A stretch of DNA of 64,000 nt, from NCBI GenBank assembly GCA_958295915.1, contig OY282381.1, positions 332,722-396,721 on the forward strand. Reading direction: 5' to 3'. The notes beneath the pieces are model-generated. The model was not told where the DNA came from. It searched no databases and was given only the letters and a program-made list of their open reading frames with translations. How positions within the stretch are numbered: the stretch's first letter is position 1; each line of letters starts with the position of its first letter. Below are positions 1 to 8,388 of this stretch, in pieces. Position numbers and translations under genes: made by a program. The DNA comes from an uncultured Caldilineaceae bacterium (GTDB taxonomy: Bacteria; Chloroflexota; Anaerolineae; Caldilineales; Caldilineaceae).

Positions 1-1
1 C

Positions 2-1381
2 GTGAGTTTCATGGATGTGGACGCTGAGCGGCTGCAGATGATCCACAGACTGGCCGAACGCTATGCGGATGAGTTGGGCGCGGACCTCTCTTTTGATCTG
101 ACGCTGGATCGCCGCGCCGCCCTCCAGGATGCCGACTTCGTGATCAACACCGCTTCGGTCGTAACCTACCGTTCAGGACTGGAAACACGAGATCTGATTC
201 AGAAGTACGGCTACGACTGGGATGGGCCCAGCGCCCAAGAATATCTCTACTACAATACCACCTTTATGCTGGACGTGGCCCGGGATATAGAGGAGATCTG
301 CCCGGACGCCTGGCTGATCCAGTCGGGCAACCCGGTCTATGAAGGCTGCACAGCCATTGGCCGTGAGACGGATCTCAAGATCTGCGGCCTGTGTCACGGC
401 TACTATGGCTACCAGGATATCTGCGACATGATTGGCATCGACTGGCGCAAGGTCGACTGGCAGGCCCCTGGTCTGAACCATAACATCTGGCTGACCCATT
501 TTTTCTATGAGGGCCGGGACGCGTATCCCCTGATCGATGAGTGGATACGCAACCAGGGACCGGCTTACTGGGCCGATACCTCACCGGCTCGAGGCCGATC
601 AGCAGGTATGGGCTGGTCAGGGGAACTGCGCCGGGCCTGGGAGATCGACCTATCGCGCGCCGCTGTCCACATGTATCGGCTGTATGGCCTGATGCCGATT
701 GGCGATACGGTCTGGATGAAATATATAGGCTGGTGGTATCACAAGAATTTCGCGGCCAAGCGTTACTGGTTCGGCGAGCCTTGGGGAGGCCAGCGCTCCC
801 ATCTATCCTGGCCCATGTATGTCGAAAACCAAGAACAAAGGGTAAATCAGGTCGCTCAACTGGCCCAGGATCCCAAAGCGAGCCTGGTAGAGACCATGGG
901 CAGGACAATGAGCCGCGAGCAACAGGTACCCATCATCGACGCGCTGGTCAATGACAATGAAGGCCTGTTCCAGGTGAACGTGCCTAACTATGGGGCGCTG
1001 CCCGGCGTGCCGGACGATATCGTTGTCGAGGCGCCCGCCATCGTGAACAAAAAGGGGATCCAGCCCATGCGTCTCGATCCACTGCCACCCAAAATCATGC
1101 TCACCCAGATCCTACCCCTCGTGCTTTCCCTGGAGCGCACGCTGCTGGCCATCAAGACCCAGGATCGTTCGCTGTTGCTCTGGAGCCTGTTGGATGACAA
1201 TGACACCCGCTCCTATGCGCAGGCCGAGGAAGTGCTGGACGCCATTCTGGGCCAGGACTACAACCGGGAGATGAACGACTACTACCGTTGGCCGGCGGGT
1301 TGGGAAGTCAATGGCGCCGCGCAAACACCTGTGCAGGATGACCCCGCGCTCCGGGCAAGGGAGGCTGTCCCCGCAGATTGA
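2..1381 (+). CDS. Family GH4 glycosidase (alpha-galactosidase/alpha-glucosidase/glucuronidase-like), 5' truncated by window edge
   Basis: NAD- and metal-dependent glycoside hydrolase of family GH4, expected to act in the cytosol on a sugar or uronide glycoside by an oxidation-elimination mechanism. Visible family features are the post-Rossmann stretch ALQDADFVINTA, the NP...T motif followed by the metal-binding Cys/His segment CGLCHGYYG, and GLNHNIWL. The N-terminal GxGS nucleotide loop is missing because roughly the first 35 codons lie outside the window, so the GTG at position 2 is not the true start. The C-terminus looks complete and the gene ends 42 nt before an enolase-superfamily gene on the same strand, suggesting one operon for a glycoside and the acid derived from it. 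The substrate cannot be read from sequence; family membership is confident. Confidence 0.88.
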   Translation: MSFMDVDAERLQMIHRLAERYADELGADLSFDLTLDRRAALQDADFVINTASVVTYRSGLETRDLIQKYGYDWDGPSAQEYLYYNTTFMLDVARDIEEICPDAWLIQSGNPVYEGCTAIGRETDLKICGLCHGYYGYQDICDMIGIDWRKVDWQAPGLNHNIWLTHFFYEGRDAYPLIDEWIRNQGPAYWADTSPARGRSAGMGWSGELRRAWEIDLSRAAVHMYRLYGLMPIGDTVWMKYIGWWYHKNFAAKRYWFGEPWGGQRSHLSWPMYVENQEQRVNQVAQLAQDPKASLVETMGRTMSREQQVPIIDALVNDNEGLFQVNVPNYGALPGVPDDIVVEAPAIVNKKGIQPMRLDPLPPKIMLTQILPLVLSLERTLLAIKTQDRSLLLWSLLDDNDTRSYAQAEEVLDAILGQDYNREMNDYYRWPAGWEVNGAAQTPVQDDPALRAREAVPAD

Positions 1382-1423
1382 TCGCAAAGTGGGCGCACTC
1401 AGCATCGCTGATAAGGGAAACTC

Positions 1424-2548
1424 ATGAAAATCGTCGAAGTACAAACAATCGTCATTAACAACATTCCGCCCTATCGCGGTGGAAGTCTCTGGCTCTTTGT
1501 GCAACTCATTACCGACGAAGGCATTATCGGCCTGGGCGAACGGCCATCGGGCAACGCCACAAACCTGGATGCCCACATCCGGCTGATTAAAGACCTGGGT
1601 GAGCAATTTGTGATCGGCGCCAGTCCCTTTGATATCGAAAAGTTGTGGCAAACGATCTTTGCCTCGCGGCACGACTATCGTCATCCTGGGCTGGATATGA
1701 CCCCCGCTTTGAGCGCTATCGAAATGGCCTGCTGGGACATTATCGGCAAAGCGACGGCTCAGCCTATCTACAATCTGTTAGGCGGCCAGTACCACAATAC
1801 GCTCAGAGCCTACGCCTATATGCCGACCGCGGGTGTCTGGGAAAATCCGGAAAAGGCGGGGGAGATTGCAGCCAAGCTGGTTGAAGAGGGGAACACTGCC
1901 TGTAAGTTCGATCCCTTTACGCCTTTATTCCCCCAACCGCGTGACTTTTCGTTGAAAACAATCCGGCATGTGGCGAAGATCTTTCAAGCTATTCGCGACG
2001 CCGTGGGTGATGATCTGGAAATCGGTATTGGCACGCACGGTCAGTTCAGCACTGCCGGAGCCATCCGCGTGGCCAAAATGCTGGAGGAGTTCGACCCATT
2101 TTGGTTTGAGGAGCCGGTCCCACCGGAAAACATCGACGAAATGGCCCGTGTGGCCGCCCATACGAGCATCCCCATCGCCACAGGTGAACGGCTAGTCACA
2201 AAGTTTGAATTTGCCGAGCTGCTCAAGAAGCAGGCGGCGCAGATCATCCAGTTGGATGTGGGACAATGTGGCGGAATCCTGGAGTCGAAGAAAATTGCTG
2301 GTATGGCAGAAGCGCATTACGCCCTGATTGCGCCCCACATGTACTGCGGGCCAGTGGCCGCCGCCGCCGCTGTTCAACTCGATACCTGCTCACCCAATTT
2401 CCTGATCCAGGAGTACAATGGCGCCGACCTCCATCAAGAGATATTCAAGGAACCGATTCGCTTCGAGAACGGCTATATCATCCCTCCGACCGAGCCGGGC
2501 CTGGGGGTGGAGCTTGACGAGGCGGTTGTAAGAAGACAGTCATATTGA
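1424..2548 (+). CDS. Mandelate racemase/muconate lactonizing enzyme family dehydratase (galactonate dehydratase-like)
   Basis: Enolase-superfamily protein of 374 residues, the normal length. The N-terminal capping domain occupies about 1-125 and the TIM barrel follows. KFDPF (161-165), EEP (229-231) and GER (254-256) match the sugar-acid dehydratases that remove water from aldonates, and H305 in PHMY may be the catalytic His. In most relatives the first metal ligand is Asp in D-x-H-G; here that stretch reads GTHG (203-206), so the ligand appears to be Gly or Thr. This may be a subfamily trait rather than damage, since the rest of the barrel is intact. It sits between a GH4 glycosidase and an ABC importer, consistent with sugar-acid catabolism, but the substrate is not known. 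Confidence 0.88.
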   Translation: MKIVEVQTIVINNIPPYRGGSLWLFVQLITDEGIIGLGERPSGNATNLDAHIRLIKDLGEQFVIGASPFDIEKLWQTIFASRHDYRHPGLDMTPALSAIEMACWDIIGKATAQPIYNLLGGQYHNTLRAYAYMPTAGVWENPEKAGEIAAKLVEEGNTACKFDPFTPLFPQPRDFSLKTIRHVAKIFQAIRDAVGDDLEIGIGTHGQFSTAGAIRVAKMLEEFDPFWFEEPVPPENIDEMARVAAHTSIPIATGERLVTKFEFAELLKKQAAQIIQLDVGQCGGILESKKIAGMAEAHYALIAPHMYCGPVAAAAAVQLDTCSPNFLIQEYNGADLHQEIFKEPIRFENGYIIPPTEPGLGVELDEAVVRRQSY

Positions 2549-2550
2549 CT

Positions 2551-2840
2551 ATGCCAAATCATATGAATCAGCGGTCCGGATCGAAGACTCCGCAGCGGCG
2601 CTTTCTGTTGGCCTGGAACAACGGCGGCATCACCAGTCTCAAGCTGCAGGACGATGCCTACGACACCGAATACATTACACCCGGAGAGACCCTGGGCGAA
2701 GTGCTTGTCAGATATCGGCCCGGCAACAGGGAATGGAGAACGGCCACCACCTTTGCTTCAGGCGACATACGCACGCTGGAGCGCAGCCCAACTGGAGATA
2801 GAGGCCCAGGCTGTGGTGAGAGTGGAAATTACGCCTGCGT
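2551..2840 (+). pseudogene. Remnant of an unidentified gene, N-terminal fragment with probable frameshift
   Basis: An ATG two bases after the preceding stop opens a frame with a protein-like N-terminal part (about residues 18-66, including WNNGGITSLKL and EVLVRYRPG), after which the text becomes low quality. A better continuation (AQLEIEAQAVVRVEI) lies in another frame and stops near 2840. The original frame continues only into dispersed repeats and ends at 2982. I read this as the front of a decayed gene, perhaps a carbohydrate-active protein judged only by its beta-rich pattern and position after a sugar-acid dehydratase. A genuine short ORFan cannot be excluded. Confidence 0.4.
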
Positions 2841-2880
2841 AAAGTCACCGTACTCCGGCCTGCCCGCCAGAAACGGAGAG

Positions 2881-2922
2881 TCGCGCCCTACAGTGGCGCG
2901 CAATACAATGGCGCGCAATACA
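2881..2922 (+). repeat. Family A repeat, copy 1
   Basis: Palindrome-rich element beginning TCGCGCCCTACAGTGGCGCG and continuing CAATACAA, followed by a partial duplication of its second half (TGGCGCGCAATACA). It is the first of at least seven copies in the window and lies between a gene remnant and family B. Confidence 0.8.
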
Positions 2923-2930
2923 GCAAACTA

Positions 2931-2982
2931 CCAATTGGGCAGTTCATTCGCAATTCGCAATTCGCAATTGAACAATTCCTGA
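2931..2982 (+). repeat. Family B repeat, copy 1
   Basis: AT-rich element with the core GGCAGTTCATTCG followed by three CAATTCG-type units and AATTGAACAATTC. The same core occurs at 8335-8383, where one CGCAATT unit series is shorter. Function unknown. Confidence 0.7.
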
Positions 2983-2995
2983 TCGATCTGAAGGG

Positions 2996-3442
2996 CTATG
3001 GTTCGCGCTGAACCAGTGCCCGCCAATCGCTGGAGGCCCACTCGTCATGCTGGGTCTTGAGCGTTTTCAACACCGTCTCGCGGGTTTCCACACTGTCATA
3101 AAACTGTCCATTTTCCATAAACTCGATCAAGGATCTGAGCTTCTTCAGGCAGTGTTTCTTGGCGCGTTCCTCTATGCGCGCGACCGCGCGTTCATCTTTG
3201 TCGCGCCCTGCAGTGGCGCGCAATACAACACTTGCAGGGCGGACCTCCTCAAGGCGCTGACGAAAAGGATGAATCCACGACTCAGGCACCTGTCCTTGGT
3301 TCACAATCGTATCTGCATCGTTGAGTCTGGCCTTGAACTGCTTGAGGGCGCGTCCGCTGATCCTCTGGAGAGAGAGGGTGATGAGGGCGAGGACGATCCC
3401 AATCACACAGGCGAACAAAAAGATGACGAGCAGCAAGGGCAT
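2996..3442 (-). CDS. Membrane-anchored protein of unknown function with a family A repeat inside its frame
   Basis: I do not recognise this 148-residue protein. It opens with one hydrophobic segment (about 2-25), followed by a charged, largely helical cytoplasmic part rich in Arg, Lys and Glu. Residues 72-81 (VVLRATAGRD) are exactly the antisense translation of the repeat at 3201-3228, so the element was inserted without breaking the frame. The reading direction is opposite to the surrounding genes. A short purine-rich tract precedes the ATG. The protein-like composition on both sides of the insertion supports a real gene, but no pathway can be inferred. Confidence 0.6.
   Translation of the reverse strand: MPLLLVIFLFACVIGIVLALITLSLQRISGRALKQFKARLNDADTIVNQGQVPESWIHPFRQRLEEVRPASVVLRATAGRDKDERAVARIEERAKKHCLKKLRSLIEFMENGQFYDSVETRETVLKTLKTQHDEWASSDWRALVQREP
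3201..3228 (+). repeat. Family A repeat, copy 2 (inside a coding sequence)
   Basis: One substitution from copies 1 and 3 (CTGCAG in place of CTACAG). It lies in phase within the minus-strand gene at 2996-3442 and encodes VVLRATAGRD. Confidence 0.8.
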
Positions 3443-3493
3443 TCTGGTTCCCCTTTTTTCTCTGTTGCTTCCCCTAGTCTATGCCTTTTTTCT

Positions 3494-3522
3494 CTCCCCA
3501 AAAATCCGGGGACGCGCCCTTT
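3494..3522 (+). repeat. Family G repeat, short copy
   Basis: The text CTCTCCCCAAAAATC followed by GGGGACGCGCCC matches the core of the two longer copies at 57561-57635 and 61081-61155 with a few substitutions. Confidence 0.55.
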
Positions 3523-3535
3523 CATTTCAAGCAAG

Positions 3536-3564
3536 TTGACAAATCTTACCTATCGGGATACTAT
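3536..3564 (+). promoter_or_regulatory. Sigma-70-type promoter for the oligopeptide ABC transporter operon
   Basis: A perfect -35 TTGACA (3536-3541), a 17-bp spacer and a -10 TACTAT (3559-3564), followed by AT-rich sequence. It points at the SBP gene starting at 3913. Assignment rests on consensus match only. Confidence 0.65.
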
Positions 3565-3685
3565 ATTTATATTATACACATTCTGCGCGGATGCTTCACG
3601 CGAGAAATTCCCAAATATCACAGATCGGCGATCTATCAACGCGGGCAAAGGCGCCGGCGCAGATGGACTGCTTCAGATGAAAAAA

Positions 3686-3752
3686 ACGCAATGTCGCCAG
3701 GACGCGATGCCGCAAAGAAAACCAGAAATGTCATTGCGTCTCTGCGTTGAAT
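3686..3752 (+). repeat. Family F repeat, copy 1
   Basis: Recognisable by CGCAATGTCGCCAGGACGCG, a following AAAACCAG and TCATTGCGTCTCTGCGTT. The reverse complement of 50818-50905 matches it closely, and 57661-57728 is a more diverged copy. Confidence 0.7.
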
Positions 3753-3778
3753 TCATCATTCCATGAAGTGTTTGGATG

Positions 3779-3806
3779 TCGCGCCCTACAGTGGCGCGCA
3801 ATACAA
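3779..3806 (+). repeat. Family A repeat, copy 3
   Basis: Identical over 28 bp to the first 28 bp of copy 1. It is followed by CCTTATCTTGGTTG, which resembles the CCTTGTGGTTG tail seen after copy 6, so the full element is probably about 42 bp long. Confidence 0.8.
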
Positions 3807-3912
3807 CCTTATCTTGGTTGAAATGAAGAAAGGAGGGCGTATCGCTATAGATGTAAAATATAGGTTCGTTCACAGTTTATCTTCGACATATTGAGTCTAA
3901 AGGAGTGACCCA

Positions 3913-5982
3913 ATGAGGAAAACCCTGAGTCGCGCCCTACAGTGGCGGCGCAATACGATCTTATTGCTGGTTGCAATCGCTGCAGTCGCTCTGTTGGCTG
4001 CCTGTCAGCCACAAACCGAGGCCGAGGAGGCAGCGCCAGAGGCGCCGCAAGCCGCGGATACGTCGGAAGAGGCTATGCCCTCGTCCACATTTGAAAGTTG
4101 TCAGGCGGCCCAGGAAGCTGGCATGGCGTTCTGTGAAGCGCCAATGTTGGCTGCTCTCGTAGAGGCCGGTGAGCTGCCCCCAGTCGACGAGCGTCTGCCG
4201 GTAGACCCCATGGTCGGCAACCACCGCATCCCCGAATCGCAGGCGGTCATGGAGCGGGGCGAGTATGGCGGCACATTGCGTCTCCTGGATTTCGACGCCG
4301 GCACGATCGGTCACGATGCTGGCTGGATTTCGGCAGAACCCTGGGTAGAAACCGAGGACATCAAACATGACTTTGCCACGCTGTCCGACAGCATATTTAC
4401 GTTGTCGATCAGCGATGATGATATGGAATTCACCTTCCACATGCGCAAAGGCATGAAGTTCTCCAATGGCGCGGACTTCGACACCGAAGATGTCCAGTTC
4501 TTCTGGGATCATATCCTGCATAACGAGACCCTCACGCCTCTGATCGGAACCCGTTGGCGAGCGGGCAATGATCCAACCGGCAACGTCGGCGTCCTGGAGG
4601 TCATCGATCGCTACACCTTCAAGGTCACATACGACGAGCCCTACGGCGGCTGGCCGGGTCTGTTCACCTATGGCAGCGGGCCGCACCGCTTTACAGATAG
4701 CGACTACCTCAAGCAGCTTCATGAAGATTTCGCCGACCCGGCCTCATTATCGGCCCTACTCGACAAGCATGGCTTTGAAGAGGGTGAGTGGAACCGACTA
4801 TATGGCCTGTACACGAATGGAAATCGCCAGCATGAGACGGGTCTGCCCAGCCTCAGTCCCTATATTCTTACGGAAATGGGCGAGACCCTGGCCATCATGG
4901 AGCGCAATCCTTACTACTGGAAGGTAGACGAGTGGGGCCAGCAGCTGCCCTACATCGATCGGCTTGAGATTTCCATCGTGCCCGATGTCAATGCCGCTAC
5001 ATTGAAGATCATTGCCGGCGAAGCCGATATGGTGCGCCGTGGGGTCAACCCCGCCGACATGGCCCTGTATATCCAGAATGCCGAGGACAAGGGCTACGAG
5101 GTCGTGGTCCTGGACATGCACGCCTCTACAGGTGAAGTCTACCTGAACATGACCTACGCCGACCCGGCCTGGCAGGAGGTCGTCAACGATGTAGATTTCC
5201 GCAAGGCATTGTCCTACGCCATCGACCGTGACACGATCATCGACGCCGTATATTCCGGGCTGGCCAAACCCCCCCAAACCATGGATCCGGTCACTGACAT
5301 TGAGCAGGCAGAGGCCATTCTGGATTCGCTGGGTCTGGACGAACGCGATGCCGATGGCTGCCGACTAACGCCGAGCGGCGCTCCGATTAGCATCAGCTTC
5401 AACTTTACCCCATTCACTGGCGAATCGCTGCCCACAGCCGAGATCGTGGCCCAGAACTGGAACGATATCGGTATCTGCACCTCTGTCAAACAGCTGGAGC
5501 AGAACCTGTTCCTGACCCAGGCCGGCGCCAATGAGACGCAGGCCATGGTCTGGTGGGCGCACTACCCGCGCTGGCCGTGGCACGAGTCCAACGACTACAT
5601 CGGCCAGGCCTGGCAGCGCCACTATGCCCCGCTATGGATGGCATGGTACGAGTGGAATCTGGGCGGCGGCAAAGATGCTGCCGAAAATCCGGACGAAACC
5701 GACCCGTTGGTCGTGGGTGTCGAACCTCCGCAGGCCTACAAAGATCTGCGCACGCTGCAGAGCGAGCTGTTCGCCACATCGAACCCGGCGGATCATGAGC
5801 GGATCTGGAACGCTATGATCGCCATATTCCGGGACAATTACTTCTGGATTTCGGCGGCTGATCCGCTGCAAAATCCATTGATTGTCAATGAGGGTCTTGG
5901 CAATGTGGCCAAGAAAGGCTATCATATCCAATCTGCCAATGAGGCAGAATTCTACTACTGGCAGGATGACAGCCGACGCTGA
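3913..5982 (+). CDS. ABC transporter extracellular solute-binding protein, family 5 (oligopeptide/dipeptide type), lipoprotein
   Basis: Substrate-binding lipoprotein of 689 residues that captures a peptide or other solute outside the membrane and delivers it to the two permeases encoded next. The signal peptide has basic residues, a hydrophobic stretch (about 15-28) and the lipobox LLAAC with lipidated Cys31, followed by an acidic Ala/Glu linker. The SBP_bac_5 fold is seen in MRKGMKFSNGADFDTEDVQF, the YAIDRDTII segment and the C-terminal half. An AAAGGAG ribosome site lies just before the ATG. Residues about 6-15 of the signal peptide are encoded by a family A repeat (3930-3958) and supply part of its positive charge. 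SBP family 5 members in Chloroflexota also bind sugars and other solutes, so the ligand is open. Confidence 0.95.
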   Translation: MRKTLSRALQWRRNTILLLVAIAAVALLAACQPQTEAEEAAPEAPQAADTSEEAMPSSTFESCQAAQEAGMAFCEAPMLAALVEAGELPPVDERLPVDPMVGNHRIPESQAVMERGEYGGTLRLLDFDAGTIGHDAGWISAEPWVETEDIKHDFATLSDSIFTLSISDDDMEFTFHMRKGMKFSNGADFDTEDVQFFWDHILHNETLTPLIGTRWRAGNDPTGNVGVLEVIDRYTFKVTYDEPYGGWPGLFTYGSGPHRFTDSDYLKQLHEDFADPASLSALLDKHGFEEGEWNRLYGLYTNGNRQHETGLPSLSPYILTEMGETLAIMERNPYYWKVDEWGQQLPYIDRLEISIVPDVNAATLKIIAGEADMVRRGVNPADMALYIQNAEDKGYEVVVLDMHASTGEVYLNMTYADPAWQEVVNDVDFRKALSYAIDRDTIIDAVYSGLAKPPQTMDPVTDIEQAEAILDSLGLDERDADGCRLTPSGAPISISFNFTPFTGESLPTAEIVAQNWNDIGICTSVKQLEQNLFLTQAGANETQAMVWWAHYPRWPWHESNDYIGQAWQRHYAPLWMAWYEWNLGGGKDAAENPDETDPLVVGVEPPQAYKDLRTLQSELFATSNPADHERIWNAMIAIFRDNYFWISAADPLQNPLIVNEGLGNVAKKGYHIQSANEAEFYYWQDDSRR
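3930..3958 (+). repeat. Family A repeat, copy 4 (inside the SBP signal peptide)
   Basis: Same element with one extra base (GTGGCGGCGCAA) and a changed last segment. It lies in frame in the first codons of the solute-binding protein and encodes most of SRALQWRRNT. Confidence 0.7.
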
Positions 5983-5991
5983 GTCGATACC

Positions 5992-6034
5992 ATGGCAAGA
6001 TGGCAAAGTGAAAAATACTTTGCCATCTTGCCAT
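5992..6034 (+). promoter_or_regulatory. Perfect 18-bp hairpin between SBP and permease genes
   Basis: Two 18-base arms (5992-6009 and 6017-6034) are exact reverse complements around the loop GAAAAAT. No U-run follows directly, so partial termination or protection of the SBP mRNA 3' end is more likely than full termination. Such hairpins commonly let the SBP be made in excess over its permease. Confidence 0.7.
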
Positions 6035-6130
6035 CTCTTCGTTTGGCTGAGGCCATTAGCTGTTTGTCAGCAGCGGATTTCAATCCGGTAGTCGGCATTC
6101 CTGCAAATCCAATACCCTTGACAGGAAACA

Positions 6131-7135
6131 GTGGCGATGCTTGCGCAGTACATTGGTAGACGATTGTTGCTCCTCATTCCTCTACTGTTTATCGTCTCTA
6201 TCATCTCCTTTGCCTTGATTCAGCTGCCGCCTGGGGATATCCTGAATATGGAAGTCCTGCGTTTGCGCTCTGCCGGCACCCAGATTTCTGAGGAACAGGT
6301 AGAGGCGCTGCGGCAATTGTACGGGCTGGACAAGTCGATGCCCGAGCAGTATTGGCTGTGGCTATCCAATATTTTGCTGGAGGGCAATTTCGGGACGTCG
6401 TTTACATACGTAAAGCCGGTCGGGGAAATCCTGGCCGCCCGGGTGCCGTTGACCGCTGCCGTCGCTATCTTTACCGCTCTCTTCGTCTGGATCACGGCGG
6501 TGCCGATAGGTGTCTATTCTGCCACCCATCAATATTCCCTCATCGATTACTTCTGGACTTTTATCTCCTTCATCGGTATCGCAACGCCCGGCTTTCTGCT
6601 GGCCCTGATCTTCCTCTGGGTCGCTTTCGTCCTGTTCGACATTTCCGCCATTGGCCTCTTCTCCCAGCAGTATGAGACCGCGCCCTGGAGCTGGGCCAAG
6701 TTTCTCGACATGCTGCAACATATCTGGGTGCCCATTGTCATCATCGGTATGGCCGGCACGGCTGGCCTGATGCGCACCATGCGCGGCATGATGCTGGATG
6801 AACTGAACAAACAGTATGTGATCACGGCTCGTTCCAAGGGGTTGACTGAGATACGATTGCTGGTGAAATATCCAGTGCGCACATCCTTGAATCCAATGAT
6901 CAGCACGATCGGCTGGATGTTGCCGAGCATTATATCGGGGGAGGTTCTGGTCTCTATGGTGCTGAATATCCCCACAACCGGGCCGGTGCTCCTGCAAGCC
7001 CTCCTGAACCAGGATATGTTTCTGGCCGGTAGCATTGTCTTTATCCTCAGTGTCTTGACCGTGATCGGCACGCTTATCTCAGATATCTTACTGGTTTGGC
7101 TGGACCCGCGTATTCGGTATGAAGGTATGACCTAA
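6131..7135 (+). CDS. ABC transporter permease, DppB/OppB type
   Basis: Inner-membrane permease of 334 residues that forms half of the translocation channel for the solute delivered by the upstream lipoprotein. It starts with the family N-terminus (YIGRRLLLLIPLLF), has about six hydrophobic segments, and carries the cytoplasmic EAA-like loop near YVITARSKGLTEIRLL that contacts the ATPases. The GTG at 6131 is preceded four bases upstream by AGGA; the in-frame ATG at 6137 is an equally good start. The gene overlaps the next permease by one base, which suggests translational coupling. Confidence 0.94.
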   Translation: MAMLAQYIGRRLLLLIPLLFIVSIISFALIQLPPGDILNMEVLRLRSAGTQISEEQVEALRQLYGLDKSMPEQYWLWLSNILLEGNFGTSFTYVKPVGEILAARVPLTAAVAIFTALFVWITAVPIGVYSATHQYSLIDYFWTFISFIGIATPGFLLALIFLWVAFVLFDISAIGLFSQQYETAPWSWAKFLDMLQHIWVPIVIIGMAGTAGLMRTMRGMMLDELNKQYVITARSKGLTEIRLLVKYPVRTSLNPMISTIGWMLPSIISGEVLVSMVLNIPTTGPVLLQALLNQDMFLAGSIVFILSVLTVIGTLISDILLVWLDPRIRYEGMT

Positions 7136-8313
7136 TGACCGAAAGCATTCCGCACAATGGCGCGCCCCACAAACCTGAAATCGAATCAGTGGCCGCCGCC
7201 ACAGCATCCCAGTCGGCCCCGGACCGCGAAAAACAGGCCCTGTATACATCATCGCAATGGCAGTTGATCTGGCGCAGATTCAAACGCCATCGGCTGGCTC
7301 AGATCGCGATGATCATGTTGGCTTTCCTGTACATCATCGCCGCCTGCGCCGAGTTTATTGCGCCCTATGAGACGCGGCGAGACTTCAAGGGCTTTGTCTA
7401 TGCGCCGCCGGCCAAGATTCACTTCTTTGACGAAGACGGGTTTGTGGGGCCTTTTGTCTATGGGCTGAAGGGTGGCAGAGATGAGAACTATCAGCGCATA
7501 TTTGAGGAAGTGAAAGAGGAACAGTATCCGATTCGCTTCTTTGTCAGGGGCGATGAGTACAAGCTGTGGGGCGTGTACAAAACGAATCTTCACCTTTTCG
7601 GCGTCGAAGAGGATGGTCAGATCTTTGTCCTCGGCACAGATCGCCTGGGACGAGACCTGTTTTCACGCGTGATCTACGGCACCCGCATCTCGCTGACTAT
7701 TGGGCTGGTGGGCGTGTTCCTGAGTTTTGTCCTTGGCCTGATCATCGGTGGTGTCTCCGGCTACTTTGGCGGGACGGTGGATGAAATCATCCAACGCATG
7801 ATCGACCTGCTCGTTTCGATCCCGCACCTGCCCCTGTGGATGGCTCTGGCCGCGGCCGTGCCCAGGGATTGGAATTCCATTCAGACCTATTTTGCCATCA
7901 CCATCGTGCTCTCCATCGTAGGTTGGGCTGGTCTGGCGCGGACGGTGCGCGGCAGACTGCTCTCTCTGCGCGAGGAAGATTTTACGATCGCGGCCCGCGT
8001 ATCGGGCGTCAGCGAGTGGCGCATCATAACCAAACATCTGCTGCCGTTGTTCACGAGCTATATCGTTGTTGCCATCACCCTGGCCGTCCCCGGCATGATC
8101 ATCGGCGAGACCAGTTTGAGTTTTATCGGGCTGGGCATTCAGCCCCCCGCGGTCAGCTGGGGCACTTTGCTGCAGGACTCGCAGATGATCGTCAATGTAG
8201 CGCTCCATCCCTGGCTGCTCATTCCGGCGCTGTTCGTGATTGTAACGGTGCTGATGTTTAATTTTCTGGGGGATGGACTGCGAGATGCAGCGGATCCGTA
8301 TTCGATTTCATAA
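7135..8313 (+). CDS. ABC transporter permease, DppC/OppC type
   Basis: Second channel subunit, 392 residues. A polar N-terminal tail of about 50 residues precedes the OppC-type first membrane helix (about 55-75). A periplasmic insert of about 100 residues follows, then the LGTDRLGRDLFSRVIYGTRI signature of this family and the EAA loop around FTIAARVSGVSEWRII. The ATG overlaps the stop of the preceding permease. The tail includes the bases CACAATGGCGCGC, which match part of family A copies 6 and 7, but this is too short to call an insertion. Confidence 0.94.
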   Translation: MTESIPHNGAPHKPEIESVAAATASQSAPDREKQALYTSSQWQLIWRRFKRHRLAQIAMIMLAFLYIIAACAEFIAPYETRRDFKGFVYAPPAKIHFFDEDGFVGPFVYGLKGGRDENYQRIFEEVKEEQYPIRFFVRGDEYKLWGVYKTNLHLFGVEEDGQIFVLGTDRLGRDLFSRVIYGTRISLTIGLVGVFLSFVLGLIIGGVSGYFGGTVDEIIQRMIDLLVSIPHLPLWMALAAAVPRDWNSIQTYFAITIVLSIVGWAGLARTVRGRLLSLREEDFTIAARVSGVSEWRIITKHLLPLFTSYIVVAITLAVPGMIIGETSLSFIGLGIQPPAVSWGTLLQDSQMIVNVALHPWLLIPALFVIVTVLMFNFLGDGLRDAADPYSIS

Positions 8314-8334
8314 TTGACAGCGCACTCCAGCCAT

Positions 8335-8383
8335 CGCAATTAGGAATTAGGCAGTTCATTCGTAATTGAACAATTCGTAATCC
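8335..8383 (+). repeat. Family B repeat, copy 2
   Basis: Shares GGCAGTTCATTCG and AATTGAACAATTCG with copy 1 at 2931-2982. It fills the whole spacer between the second permease and the first ATPase gene, leaving no obvious ribosome site before the ATG at 8389. Confidence 0.65.
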
Positions 8384-8388
8384 GACCG

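Larger units (their letters stand above)
3443..3912. other. 470-bp intergenic region: repeats and a long leader
   Basis: No convincing gene is seen. The region holds a family G fragment (3494-3522), a strong plus-strand promoter (3536-3564), one family F copy (3686-3752) and one family A copy (3779-3806), then about 100 bp up to the SBP gene. Transcripts from the promoter would carry a leader of roughly 340 nt that contains both repeats. Confidence 0.6.

Noticed and set aside
7159..7178. CACAATGGCGCGC in the second permease gene as a possible family A insertion
   Set aside because: Only 13 bases match and the rest of the element is absent, so chance is a fair explanation.
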